A DNA stretch of 64,000 bases. Origin: Marilutibacter spongiae. GTDB lineage: Bacteria > Pseudomonadota > Gammaproteobacteria > Xanthomonadales > Xanthomonadaceae. The stretch covers positions 1 through 64,000 of the forward strand of contig NZ_JACHTF010000012.1 in assembly GCF_014145325.1 (NCBI RefSeq), read 5' to 3'. A program made the position numbers and the translations under genes. Positions 26,676 through 34,656 of the stretch are shown here, piece by piece. Numbering within the stretch: the first letter of the stretch is position 1; each line of letters opens with the position of its first letter. Under the pieces are notes generated by a model. The model was not told the origin of the DNA. It made no database searches and saw nothing but the letters and a program-made list of their open reading frames with translations.

Positions 26676-29600
26676 TCAGAACTTGTAGCGGACGCCCAGC
26701 ATGTAGCGGGGGTCCTGGTCGGCCAGCTTGACGATCATCTCCTCGGTACGCGCGCGCCAGCGCACGTCCTCGCCGGTCAGGTTGATGGCCTCCAGGCCGA
26801 ACGACCAGTGGTCGTTGAGCGTGTAGTTCACGCTCAGGTCCCATTGGTCGTACTCCTCCACGTAGTACGGATTGCGACTGGAGCCCTGGTTGGCGAGGAT
26901 CAGGTACTCGTCGCGCCAGTTCCAGGCCAGGCGGACCGACCAGCCGTACTTCTCGTACATCAGCATGGCGTTGGCCGTGTCGCTCAGGCCGGTGAGCGCG
27001 AACTGGTCCAGTCCGGGGTCGCCGCCGTCGTCGTAGCCCACGTCGCCGTCGACGACGGTGTAGTTGGCGAGGATGCCGAAACCGCTGTCGCCGAAGAAGT
27101 ACTGCCCACCGATTTCCCAGCCGTGCAGCTTGGCCTTGTTCTGGTTGATCGGCCGGTTGACGTTGAACATGTACAACGGATCGTCCGCTTCTCCGTACAG
27201 GTCGTAGGCCGCCTCGGTGGTGAGCACCTGGGCATCGGTGCCGTTGTACGCCGCCAGCCCCGCGGGGTCGTTGCGCAGCAGCGCCAGCGCGGTGAACAGC
27301 GAGGTGTCGTTGGCCGAACACGCGGACGCGTTGGCCGGACCGACCTGCGCCAGGCAGGCCGCACTGGTCAGGAAGTCCAGCGCCGCCTGGGCATCGGGAC
27401 CCGACGTGGGGTCGCGCAGGCCGTACAGCGACTCCTGGCCGACCGTGTTGCCGATGAAGTTGTCGACCGACTTGTTCCAATAGGTCACCGACACGTAGCT
27501 CGAATCGGCGAAGTACCACTCCAGGGCCAGGTCGAGGTTGTCCGACTCGAGCGGCTCCAGGCTCGGGTTCTGCGCGTTGCCGCTCGCCCGGGTCGAGGGA
27601 TCGATCAGCACCGAGCCGAACGGCTGTTGCGCACCCGGACCGGCGTACAGGTTGCCGTAGGGCGCGCGGGCGATGCTCTTGCCGAACGAAGCGCGGCCCT
27701 TGAGGTCTTCGGTGAAATCGATGCTGAAGTCGAGGTTGGGCAGGATGTAGCTGTAGCTCGCCCGCTCGCTGAAGGGCTGCTGCTCATCGGACAGCACGAT
27801 GCGGAAATCGTTGTTGGCCTGCCACTCGATCGCCTCCGGGATCGCGATCACCGAGGTCGACACGACATCCGTGGTCTCGTAGCGCACGCCCAGGCGGGTG
27901 TTGGTGCGCATGTCGCCCAGCGAGCCGTCCAGCTCAACCTGCATGTAGGCCGAGTGGGTCTTCTCCTCCACGCGGTTGTCGGCGGCACGCTGCGGGCTGA
28001 CGCCCAGGCCCACCCCGTACACGCCGGACGCCCATTGCGCGAGCTCGCCCGCGTCGCCGCGCCAGCCCGGCCAGCTGGACACGCTGAAGTCGCTGAACAG
28101 GCCGCCGATGTTGACCGGACGGAGCAGGTCCATCAGCCCCGCCGCCGTGTCCGAGTCCACGTTGGCCACGCCCCAGTCGCCCAGGGTCGAGTAGGCCTCC
28201 GCGGCCTGGATGCGATGTGTGCTGGACTTGTTGGTGTCCACGCCGAACTGGAAGCGCCCCTGGTCGAACAGCCATTCGCCGTCGATGCGGGCCTGCTTGA
28301 TCTCGCTGATCTGGGTCTGCGCGTTGATGCGCAACACCTGCGATCCGACCTCGCCTTCCACGAATCCGGGATTGACCACGCCGTTGGTGCCTGCCACCGC
28401 GTCCGTGGTGGACGGATACCAGGTCTGGATCCCGACGGGCAGGCCGTCGTTGAAGATCAGCTCCTGCACCCACGAGCCGCCGCAATGGGGTCCGGTGGTG
28501 CAGTTGTTGGTGCCGGCGATGCTCATGAAAATCGAGCCGCCGCCGGTCAGCGGATCGTTCGGCAGGCTCTCGTTCTTCGAATCGTGCGCGTCGAAGCTGA
28601 GGCGGAAGTTGTCGCTGACGAACCACTCGGCATTGAAGCCCAGCGATCCGAGCTTGTACTTCTGCGCGCTGCGCTGCTGCTCGAGGCCGAAGTCCTTGGT
28701 GCCCGCGATCTCGCGGATGTAGATGGGCGTGGCGACGGCGCCGCTGGTGTCGAACTCGACGTCGGTGTAGTTGCTGTTCTGCAGCCACATCGCCTGCTCA
28801 CCTCGGTTCTCGGTGATCTCGTTGGTCGAGTAGGTGTAGTCCAGGGTGAACGTCAGCGCGTCGGTCGGTGCGAACTGGACGACCGCCTGGCCATTCACGC
28901 GCTCGCGTTCGAACTCGGAAAAGGCATAGCGCAGGTCGTTCGGCCGAGCATAGAGTTCGCCGATCCCCGGTGCGTTGACCACCGTCGGGTTGCCGGGCAT
29001 GGTCCCCGTCCACGGCTGCACGTTCCAGTAGTTCTCGGTCGCCTGGACCGAGCCGCCCTCGCGCTTCTGGTAGCTGCCGCTGAGGCTGACGCCGAAGGTC
29101 TTGTCCGGGTTCGCGTAGCTGAAGATGCCCGACAGCTCCGGGGTGATGTCGTTGTCGAAGGGCTGGCTCTCGTCCGAAACCAGCTTGCCTCCGGCGCTCG
29201 CGACCATGCCGTCGTAGTTGAACGGCTTCGCGGTGAGGATGTTGATCGTCGCACCGATGCCGCCACTGGGCACCTGGGCCTGGCTGGTCTTGTAGACCTC
29301 GATCCCGTTGATCGCTTCGGCGGCGAGCTGCGCGAAGTTGAACGCGCGCGTGCCCCCGTCCACGCCACCGATGGCGACCTGCCCCGACGCGCCGAAGGCG
29401 TCGGCGCCCGGCATCTGGCGACCATTGAGGGTCACCATGTTGAACTGCGGGCCGAAGCCGCGTGCGGTGACCTGGGCGCCTTCGCCGTCGCGGCGCTCGA
29501 TCGAGATGCCGGTGATGCGCTGCAACGACTCCGCGAGGTTGGTGTCGGGGAACTTGCCGATGTCCTCCGCGCTGATCGCATCGACGACGCCGGTGGCATC

Positions 29601-29810
29601 GCGCTTGACGTCCATGGCCTGGCTGAGGCTGTTGCGGATGCCGGTGACCACCACCGCGTCCAGGTCGGTCGCCTCGGGCTGCGCCTGGGCCTGCTCGGTC
29701 GGCGCGGCCGGGGTCGGTGCTTCCTGGCCGAAAGCGGGATTGATGACCAGCACGCCCCCGACAAAGGTGAACATGGCCTTCGATCTGAGTGTCGCCAACT
29801 TACGGCTCAT
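26676..29810 (-). CDS. TonB-dependent outer-membrane receptor (xylan oligosaccharide type)
   Basis: This is a 1044-residue TonB-dependent receptor of the large carbohydrate class. Signal peptide 1-29; a low-complexity Ala/Pro/Gln linker; a TonB-box-like DLDAVVVTGIRNSL (about 48-61); a plug domain with IGKFPDTNLAESLQRITGIS and NMVTLNGRQMP; then a long beta-barrel ending in an aromatic Phe (GVRYKF). It probably carries xylo-oligosaccharides across the outer membrane using TonB-ExbBD energy. The ATG has GAGGG upstream, and a 237-base leader separates it from a perfect LacI-type operator. The substrate is inferred from the shared operator and neighbours. Confidence 0.93.
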   Translation of the reverse strand: MSRKLATLRSKAMFTFVGGVLVINPAFGQEAPTPAAPTEQAQAQPEATDLDAVVVTGIRNSLSQAMDVKRDATGVVDAISAEDIGKFPDTNLAESLQRITGISIERRDGEGAQVTARGFGPQFNMVTLNGRQMPGADAFGASGQVAIGGVDGGTRAFNFAQLAAEAINGIEVYKTSQAQVPSGGIGATINILTAKPFNYDGMVASAGGKLVSDESQPFDNDITPELSGIFSYANPDKTFGVSLSGSYQKREGGSVQATENYWNVQPWTGTMPGNPTVVNAPGIGELYARPNDLRYAFSEFERERVNGQAVVQFAPTDALTFTLDYTYSTNEITENRGEQAMWLQNSNYTDVEFDTSGAVATPIYIREIAGTKDFGLEQQRSAQKYKLGSLGFNAEWFVSDNFRLSFDAHDSKNESLPNDPLTGGGSIFMSIAGTNNCTTGPHCGGSWVQELIFNDGLPVGIQTWYPSTTDAVAGTNGVVNPGFVEGEVGSQVLRINAQTQISEIKQARIDGEWLFDQGRFQFGVDTNKSSTHRIQAAEAYSTLGDWGVANVDSDTAAGLMDLLRPVNIGGLFSDFSVSSWPGWRGDAGELAQWASGVYGVGLGVSPQRAADNRVEEKTHSAYMQVELDGSLGDMRTNTRLGVRYETTDVVSTSVIAIPEAIEWQANNDFRIVLSDEQQPFSERASYSYILPNLDFSIDFTEDLKGRASFGKSIARAPYGNLYAGPGAQQPFGSVLIDPSTRASGNAQNPSLEPLESDNLDLALEWYFADSSYVSVTYWNKSVDNFIGNTVGQESLYGLRDPTSGPDAQAALDFLTSAACLAQVGPANASACSANDTSLFTALALLRNDPAGLAAYNGTDAQVLTTEAAYDLYGEADDPLYMFNVNRPINQNKAKLHGWEIGGQYFFGDSGFGILANYTVVDGDVGYDDGGDPGLDQFALTGLSDTANAMLMYEKYGWSVRLAWNWRDEYLILANQGSSRNPYYVEEYDQWDLSVNYTLNDHWSFGLEAINLTGEDVRWRARTEEMIVKLADQDPRYMLGVRYKF

Positions 29811-30047
29811 TGACGTGCCCTCGGGTCTGGAGTTGCACGGAAACTGCACGCGTTCATGGACTTCCCCTTTCGCTGCATCGATGGATGTTTCGCCCCCGAA
29901 GGGGCACCCGCGGGCTGGGCCCGTCTTCCTGGCCGGGTATGGGTACGGAAACATCCGGCAGGCTTCCGTAGCGCGAGTTCCGGCTTCCAACGTGACGAAC
30001 GACGACGCGGTGGCGGCGCTCCCGCCGGCCCCTCCGGCCGGACTTGG

Positions 30048-30061
30048 TGGTAGCGCTACCA
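30048..30061. promoter_or_regulatory. Perfect XylR (LacI-type) operator of the TonB receptor
   Basis: TGGTAGCGCTACCA is a fully self-complementary 14-mer. On the minus strand it begins 13 bases after a -10-like TAGTCT, so it covers roughly +6 to +20 of the expected transcript, a classic repression position. It is the strongest of the three boxes. Confidence 0.85.
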
Positions 30062-30074
30062 TCACGATGGACGC

Positions 30075-30104
30075 AGACTAATCACGGGCCTCCGCACTTG
30101 TCAC
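30075..30104 (-). promoter_or_regulatory. Candidate sigma-70 promoter of the TonB receptor gene
   Basis: On the minus strand GTGACA (-35-like, 30104-30099) and TAGTCT (-10-like, 30080-30075) are 18 bases apart. The LacI-type operator follows immediately downstream, and the receptor ATG is about 265 bases further on. Confidence 0.45.
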
Positions 30105-30478
30105 CGTGCAGCGCAACAAAGTCCCGCGGATCGCCGGCCGGTGCCGTCGCCGGCAGCGGGCTGCAACGGATGACAGCGATGTCGTTCCCATTGCACCGGG
30201 CGCGCAGGCGCCCCGACCGCAGCGGGCGCGGACCACGGCTGGGGCATCGCCGTCCGGGTTCGGCATCCCATGGGCATGCCTGCAGCAGGCCCGTTGGCCG
30301 GGGCGACGCGCGCCTCGTGTGGCCGTTGCCAGGGTGCAGACGTCGGGGCGCTCGCACGCCCATCGGGAAGCGTCAATGCCGCCTTAACCCCGACGGCCTT
30401 ACGCTCGGTCCGTGTTCGCCCCTGTGCGAGGGGGTGCGCGCGTGGCCAGTCCACTCCCCTTTCAAACGGAGACATCCG
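30105..30478. other. Intergenic stretch without a recognisable gene
   Basis: These 374 bases separate the receptor promoter from a divergently transcribed lipoprotein gene. Short open frames here have no good start site or family resemblance. GGAGA just before 30479 belongs to the next gene, and the AT-richer GCCTTAACCC around 30385 may be part of its promoter. Nothing else was seen. Confidence 0.5.
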
Positions 30479-30967
30479 ATGAGAGTCGCTTACCTGCTGT
30501 TGCCGCTGTGCCTGGTCGCCACTGCCTGCAGTGGTCCGTCCGAAACGCCGGAGGCCGCGGCGCCGGCCACCGACGCAACGCCCGACGCCACGACCCCGGC
30601 ACCGGATGCGCCCGAGACGATGCCGGCGCCCGAAACCAGTGAGATGCCGGACGAGACGATGCCCGCTCCCGAAGAAGCGACCGCGCCGCTCGACGCCCCC
30701 GCGCCCGCGGACGAAGCGCCGAAGGCGAAGATCTCGCTGTTCAACGCGACCTGCCCGGGCGGTATCGAAGTGCACGCCGACGACGGCGGCCCGGTCTTCG
30801 TCAACGGCAACGAAGCCTCGTACAAGTCCTTCAGCGAGGCCTATTACGAAGCCCGCGACGACGCCAGTGGCGTGACGATCTCGGTATCGACCAATACCGA
30901 CGGCAGCCTGTCGGTGTCGTATACCGGCAAGGGCGGCGCGAACGGCGTCTGCACGCTCGCCAACTGA
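30479..30967 (+). CDS. Putative lipoprotein with Pro/Ala/Glu-rich linker
   Basis: This 162-residue secreted lipoprotein has a lipobox ending TAC (Cys17) and an acidic low-complexity linker of repeated APE/PDAT/MPAPE units (about residues 20-80). A small C-terminal domain with two Cys (FNATCPGG near residue 91 and GVCTLAN at the end) could form a disulphide. GGAGA lies six bases before the ATG. The linker suggests a tether holding the small domain away from the membrane. I do not recognise the domain. A terminator follows ten bases after the stop, so it is probably a single-gene transcript. Confidence 0.75.
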   Translation: MRVAYLLLPLCLVATACSGPSETPEAAAPATDATPDATTPAPDAPETMPAPETSEMPDETMPAPEEATAPLDAPAPADEAPKAKISLFNATCPGGIEVHADDGGPVFVNGNEASYKSFSEAYYEARDDASGVTISVSTNTDGSLSVSYTGKGGANGVCTLAN

Positions 30968-30977
30968 ACGGCACCGA

Positions 30978-31008
30978 CGCACCGCGGGGCCCCTCCCGCG
31001 GTGCGTTT
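30978..31008 (+). terminator. Terminator after the lipoprotein gene
   Basis: Eleven-base perfect arms CGCACCGCGGG and CCCGCGGTGCG with a six-base loop are followed by only three T. The hairpin is strong, the U-tract weak. It could serve both directions. Confidence 0.65.
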
Positions 31009-31075
31009 CCGATACGCCGTCTTGAAGGGGCTCGCGCCGCGACGCCTGCGCTTTCCCGCAGCGGGCCCAGGGGAC

Positions 31076-31636
31076 TCAGTTGCCGGACTTCGCCTCTTCG
31101 CCGACATCGTTCCCGGCAGGTGCGGGCATGCGCTCGCGACCGGGGAATTCGCGCGCGAGGGCATCGTCGACGCGGATCGGCCGACCCCAGCGGTCGTAGC
31201 TGGGCACGAAGCCCTTCTTCAGTCGCATGAAGGCGGCCGAGCCGGGCTCCACGCCGAGTTCAACCGCGATCGCGCCCCAGCCGCCTGCCGCGTCGCGCTG
31301 CCAGCGGTCGGCGACGTGGCGGCAGGGCCGGCCACTCACCGCGGCCAGGCCGCAGGCGTAATAGACGTCGCCCGGTCGCCATCCGCGATCGAGCAGCAAC
31401 TCGCGCACCAGCGCGCGCGGCGCCTCCTGGTAACGCACGATCTCGTCGATGAAGGCGTCGGGATAGCTGGCGCCGTAACGGTTCATGTCGCCCAGCCAGG
31501 CATCGACCCAGGCATCGCCGGTGCGCGGACTCCAGTCGTCCTGGCCCCAGGCCGGCGCGAAGGCGCAGGCGACGAGCAGCAGGACGACCGGGAGGATCCG
31601 GCGCGACGTGGCCCGGGTGGAGCGCCGCGCCGTCAT
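31076..31636 (-). CDS. Hypothetical exported protein
   Basis: This is a 186-residue protein with a signal peptide (basic start, hydrophobic ILPVVLLLVACAFAPAWG) and a mature part rich in Trp and Tyr. A conserved-looking core is RGWRPGDVYYACGLAAVSGRPC, whose two Cys may pair, followed by GWGAIAVELGVEPGSAAFMRLKKGF. It starts eight bases after the stop of the next upstream exported-protein gene, so the two are probably co-transcribed. I cannot assign a function. The layout suggests a small periplasmic protein of the Xanthomonadaceae. Confidence 0.7.
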   Translation of the reverse strand: MTARRSTRATSRRILPVVLLLVACAFAPAWGQDDWSPRTGDAWVDAWLGDMNRYGASYPDAFIDEIVRYQEAPRALVRELLLDRGWRPGDVYYACGLAAVSGRPCRHVADRWQRDAAGGWGAIAVELGVEPGSAAFMRLKKGFVPSYDRWGRPIRVDDALAREFPGRERMPAPAGNDVGEEAKSGN

Positions 31637-31644
31637 GGACGCGC

Positions 31645-32082
31645 TCAGCGGGAGATCACGAACTTGCCGAAGGCCACGCCGATGTCCCAGCCTTCGCCGG
31701 TACCGGCCAGGGCCAGGGACACTTCGCCCTTGGTGACCACCTGGGCCTTGCTCGACTTGACCGCGCCGGCATGCGCCTCGGCGCTGGCATAGGTGCCCAG
31801 CAGTTCGCTGATGCCGTTGACGCCGGAGAACTCGCCGACGCCGTTCTCGATCTTCGACTTGCCGAAGCTCAGGCCACCGCCGCGGGTCTCGATCTTGACG
31901 GCCATGCTCTGGCCATTGTCGCAGGTGATCGTGCCGTTGCCGGAGGCGGTCTTGTAGAACACCGACCAGCCGGACAGGTTGAAATGCAGCTTGCAATCCA
32001 CTTCGCCGGCCTGGGCCGGGACGGTGGCGAACGCACCCACGGCGGCGAGGCTGCCGATCAGGACGAGACGATGCAGGGACAT
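31645..32082 (-). CDS. Hypothetical exported protein
   Basis: This is a 145-residue exported protein with signal peptide ending VPAQA (about residue 25). The mature part looks all-beta, opening with EVDCKLHFNLSGWSVFYK, with one Cys pair (VDCK and ITCDNG), then glycine-rich strands and the end VAFGKFVISR. GGAGAAG precedes the ATG. The sequence reads like a conserved periplasmic protein, possibly lipid-associated, but no family is recognised with confidence. First gene of a two-gene unit with the Trp/Tyr-rich protein downstream. Confidence 0.72.
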   Translation of the reverse strand: MSLHRLVLIGSLAAVGAFATVPAQAGEVDCKLHFNLSGWSVFYKTASGNGTITCDNGQSMAVKIETRGGGLSFGKSKIENGVGEFSGVNGISELLGTYASAEAHAGAVKSSKAQVVTKGEVSLALAGTGEGWDIGVAFGKFVISR

Positions 32083-32204
32083 GGGCTTCTCCGGTACGGC
32101 GAGGGACGGCGTGGCGCGCGCCGGGCGGTGCCCGGCGCACGTCGACCAGAAGGCTAGGCTAGCACCGGCCGGGGTCGATCCGGCGTGAGGGACACGCCGG
32201 CGGC

Positions 32205-32684
32205 TCAGTCGCCGCGACGGCGATGGCGGCGATGGCCCTGATCGTCGTCGTCGCCGTATCGATAGCCGACGTCGTAGCGGCCGTCGTAGCGGCGATCGTG
32301 GCGGTCGCGGTAGCGGCGGTCGTCGTGGCGCGGGTCGTAGTAATGGACCTTGCACTTTCCATGCGGGTTGCACTTGCGGTCGTAGCGCACGGCCGGGTAG
32401 CGGTACACCACGCGCTGCGGCGGGCCCGGGCGGTACATGTAGCGGGGCACGTCGCGGTAGTAGCGGCGATAGCCACGCGGATCGCGCACGACGATGACGC
32501 GGTCGTAGCGGCCGTAGTTGCCATGGCGGTAGTACGGCTGGCCGCTGTGGTAGACCACGTCGGCGATATCGACCAGCACGCGGACCAGGTCGTCGCTCGC
32601 ACGTGCGGGCGCCGGGAGGAGCGAAGCGATGCCCAGGCCTGCGGCCAGGGCGGTGGGGATGAGCCAGCGGGGCAGAATCGTCAT
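32205..32684 (-). CDS. Exported Tyr/Arg/Asp-rich low-complexity protein
   Basis: This is a 159-residue protein with a signal peptide (ending PARAS, about residue 30), a short normal segment (DDLVRVLVDIADVVYHSGQP) and then a strongly biased Tyr-Arg-Asp-His tail with RYDRHDRRYD-like repeats. A single Cys pair occurs in DRKCNPHGKCKVH. Such YRD-rich periplasmic proteins are common in Xanthomonadaceae and resemble RcnB-related or metal-binding tails, but no function is established. The His-rich, acidic tail could bind metals. Codon use is as high-GC as its neighbours. Confidence 0.65.
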   Translation of the reverse strand: MTILPRWLIPTALAAGLGIASLLPAPARASDDLVRVLVDIADVVYHSGQPYYRHGNYGRYDRVIVVRDPRGYRRYYRDVPRYMYRPGPPQRVVYRYPAVRYDRKCNPHGKCKVHYYDPRHDDRRYRDRHDRRYDGRYDVGYRYGDDDDQGHRRHRRRGD

Positions 32685-32835
32685 GTGTCGCGCTCCATGG
32701 TCGGGGTGGAGGCCAGGCCGGCCCCGGGAGGGGGGACGGGTCGGGCTGGCGCGACTCCACCCTGCGATGCGCTCGGTGAACCTTTTTTTAACCGCGGCGT
32801 GATGCGCCCTTCATGCGCACCCTCGCCGTTCAGGT

Positions 32836-33558
32836 TCAGGCGAGGGCGGCGGCCTCGCGCGCCGCGGCGGCCACGGCGGCGGGGATGCCACGCGCGTCCT
32901 CGACGACGCGCAGGCGCGGGGCATCGGCGGCGACCTCGGCCTCGGTCTCATGCGCCCAGGTCAGGTGATAGGGCACGTGGACGCCCCAGCCGCCCAACGC
33001 CAGGACCGGCGCGATGTCCGAACGCAGCGAATTGCCGATCATCAGGAACTCGCGGGCCTGGCAGTCGAACTCCTCCAGCAGGCGGCCATACGTGCCAGTG
33101 TCCTTCTCGCTCACGATCTCGATGCGGCGGAACAGGCCCGCAAGGCCGCAGTCGCGGACCTTTTTTTCCTGGTGGAACAGGTCGCCCTTGGTGATCAGCA
33201 CGATATCGAAGTCGCGCGCGACCGCCTCCACCGCTTCGCGCACGCCCGGCAGCAGCTCGACCGGGTGCTGCAGCAGCTCCTTGGCCAGGCCGACGATGCG
33301 GTGCAGGTCGCGGGCGTGGATGCGCGCATCGGTAATCTGCACCGCGGCCTCGACCATCGACAGCGCCATGCCCTTCACGCCGTAGCCGAACAGTTCGATG
33401 TTGGCCTTCTCGATCGCGTACAACCGCGCGCCGACGTCGTCGAGGTCGACGTAGGTGCCGACGATGCGTTCGAATTCCGCCTGCGCGGCGTGGAAGTAGT
33501 CCTCGCTGCGCCACAGGGTGTCGTCGGCGTCGAAGCCGACCATGCGTATGCGTGTCAT
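32836..33558 (-). CDS. HAD-superfamily hydrolase
   Basis: This 240-residue cytoplasmic phosphatase-like protein has motif I FDADDTLW (nucleophile Asp about residue 9), motif II VLITKGD (Thr near residue 118) and motif IV MIGNSLRSDI (acidic/metal site near residue 175). A helical cap lies between residues 20 and 85. A Lys in the motif II region and another in SEKDTGTYG fit the motif III lysine. The family removes phosphate from small molecules; its substrate cannot be told. The ATG at 33558 is preferred over an upstream in-frame ATG because the protein then begins with the usual short strand before motif I. Confidence 0.85.
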   Translation of the reverse strand: MTRIRMVGFDADDTLWRSEDYFHAAQAEFERIVGTYVDLDDVGARLYAIEKANIELFGYGVKGMALSMVEAAVQITDARIHARDLHRIVGLAKELLQHPVELLPGVREAVEAVARDFDIVLITKGDLFHQEKKVRDCGLAGLFRRIEIVSEKDTGTYGRLLEEFDCQAREFLMIGNSLRSDIAPVLALGGWGVHVPYHLTWAHETEAEVAADAPRLRVVEDARGIPAAVAAAAREAAALA

Positions 33559-33596
33559 GCGCCCAGTATGCCGGGCGTTCGCGGATCCGGACAGGA

Positions 33597-33623
33597 GGAA
33601 GGGCGGCACGGGGCCGCCCTTCC
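33597..33623 (-). terminator. Hairpin downstream of the EF-hand gene
   Basis: Arms GGAAGGGCGGC and GCCGCCCTTCC with a five-base loop lie 100 bases past the stop of the EF-hand protein gene. There is no T run on either side, so this is a possible Rho-assisted terminator or mRNA 3' stabiliser. Confidence 0.4.
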
Positions 33624-33726
33624 GGTCGCGTCCTGTCAGGGGAGAACAGGGGGAATGGACGCGACTACAGGCAATGGAGTGCCTGCATGCTGCCGGCCTG
33701 CTCGTCCCAGGCCGTCGTTGCGGGGT

Positions 33727-34068
33727 TTACTGGCCCGAAGAGGCCTCGCCGCCCTGGGCCTTGGCCACGTAGGCCTTGTACTCGTCGGCGGTCAGGTTGC
33801 CGTCGGCATCGGCGTCGGCTTCGTCGAACACCTGGCTCAGCGCCGGCACGGAGGCGGCCTCGTCCTTGCTCACCGAACCGTCCTGGTTGACGTCGATGTC
33901 GGCCCAGCTCTTACGCGGCGCCTCGGCATCGTTCATGGTGGCGGTCTCGGCCTGCTGGGCACCCTCGGTGGCGGTCGCGTCCTGTTCCTGTGCGAAAGCC
34001 ATCGAGCTGGACATGGCGGCCGTCAGGGCCAGGGCAACGATCAGCGGCTTGCGGTTGGACTTGTTCAT
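33727..34068 (-). CDS. Exported EF-hand calcium-binding protein
   Basis: This is a 113-residue protein with signal peptide (1-26, ending AFA), a short acidic linker, and two canonical 12-residue EF-hand loops: Asp59-Glu70 (DVNQDGSVSKDE) and Asp85-Glu96 (DADADGNLTADE). Both keep the Asp/Asn ligands at positions 1, 3 and 5, Gly6 and Glu12, so calcium binding is likely. A textbook AGGAGG precedes the ATG. Small periplasmic EF-hand proteins of this type are frequent in Xanthomonadaceae; the role is unknown, perhaps calcium buffering or signalling in the envelope. Confidence 0.85.
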   Translation of the reverse strand: MNKSNRKPLIVALALTAAMSSSMAFAQEQDATATEGAQQAETATMNDAEAPRKSWADIDVNQDGSVSKDEAASVPALSQVFDEADADADGNLTADEYKAYVAKAQGGEASSGQ

Positions 34069-34179
34069 GGTGTTCCTCCTGGGGGATATGAAATGAACCG
34101 CACGGTCCTTGTTGTTTTCGTGAGTCGACCGTACGGGACACACACTGCCAATCCCCGCATGAACGCAAAGACCTGCGCG

Positions 34180-34201
34180 AAACACTGCAAAACAAGTGTT
34201 T
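34180..34201. promoter_or_regulatory. Dyad in the AT-rich region upstream of the EF-hand gene
   Basis: AAACACT and AGTGTTT face each other across eight bases (GCAAAACA) about 110 bases before the EF-hand start. The surrounding region is one of the few AT-rich intergenic stretches here. It could be an operator or part of the promoter. No regulator can be named. Confidence 0.3.
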
Positions 34202-34332
34202 AACCCCTTCCCCGCGCGAGCGCGCTAGCCATGCGGCACAACGTGACCCCGGCCCTGCGCAAGCTGTGATTGCGCGCCAGCTTCGCGCGTCGCGCGCGGA
34301 TGAACGAAACACAACATTAACGCGCAGCGGCC

Positions 34333-34521
34333 TCAGGCCTCGTCCTCGGCCGCGACCTCGACATGCAGCGCGCCGTCCTCGTCGAGGCTGGCGGTGACGG
34401 TGATCGGGCGGCAGCAGACCTGGCAGTCCTCGATGTAGCGCTGCGTGCCCGGCGCCACGTCGAGCAGCAGCTCCAGGGCTTCCCCGCAATAGGGGCAGTG
34501 GACTTCGGCGCTGGGCAGCAT
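34333..34521 (-). CDS. CPXCG motif-containing cysteine-rich protein
   Basis: This 62-residue protein has two Cys pairs spaced as in a small zinc ribbon: CPYCG at residues 9-13 and CQVCCRPI at about 33-40. It matches the CPXCG cysteine-rich family of proteobacteria, whose function is unknown; zinc binding is likely from the paired knuckles. The ATG at 34521 gives the usual family length of about 60-65. It stands alone, divergent from the sugar dehydrogenase gene. Confidence 0.85.
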   Translation of the reverse strand: MLPSAEVHCPYCGEALELLLDVAPGTQRYIEDCQVCCRPITVTASLDEDGALHVEVAAEDEA

Positions 34522-34656
34522 GGCGGAACTCCATCGGCGGTGTGCCGACTGTGGCATGGGTGGGCGCCCGGGCGCGAGGCGCGTTGCATCCGCGGGCACG
34601 GATGCGAGAATCGGGGCATGCCATCGCATGGCACCCGCCTGCCACCGGAGCCCTCA

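Noticed and set aside
25638-29813. 1391-codon plus-strand open frame opposite SapC and the TonB receptor
   Set aside because: Antisense of two recognisable proteins. Its low-complexity Val/Ala/Arg/Gly composition comes from strand symmetry of GC-rich codons.
30105-30478. Plus- and minus-strand open frames of 60-95 codons
   Set aside because: Each has Arg/Ala/Pro/Gly-rich composition without motif, signal or ribosome site, and they overlap each other in all frames.
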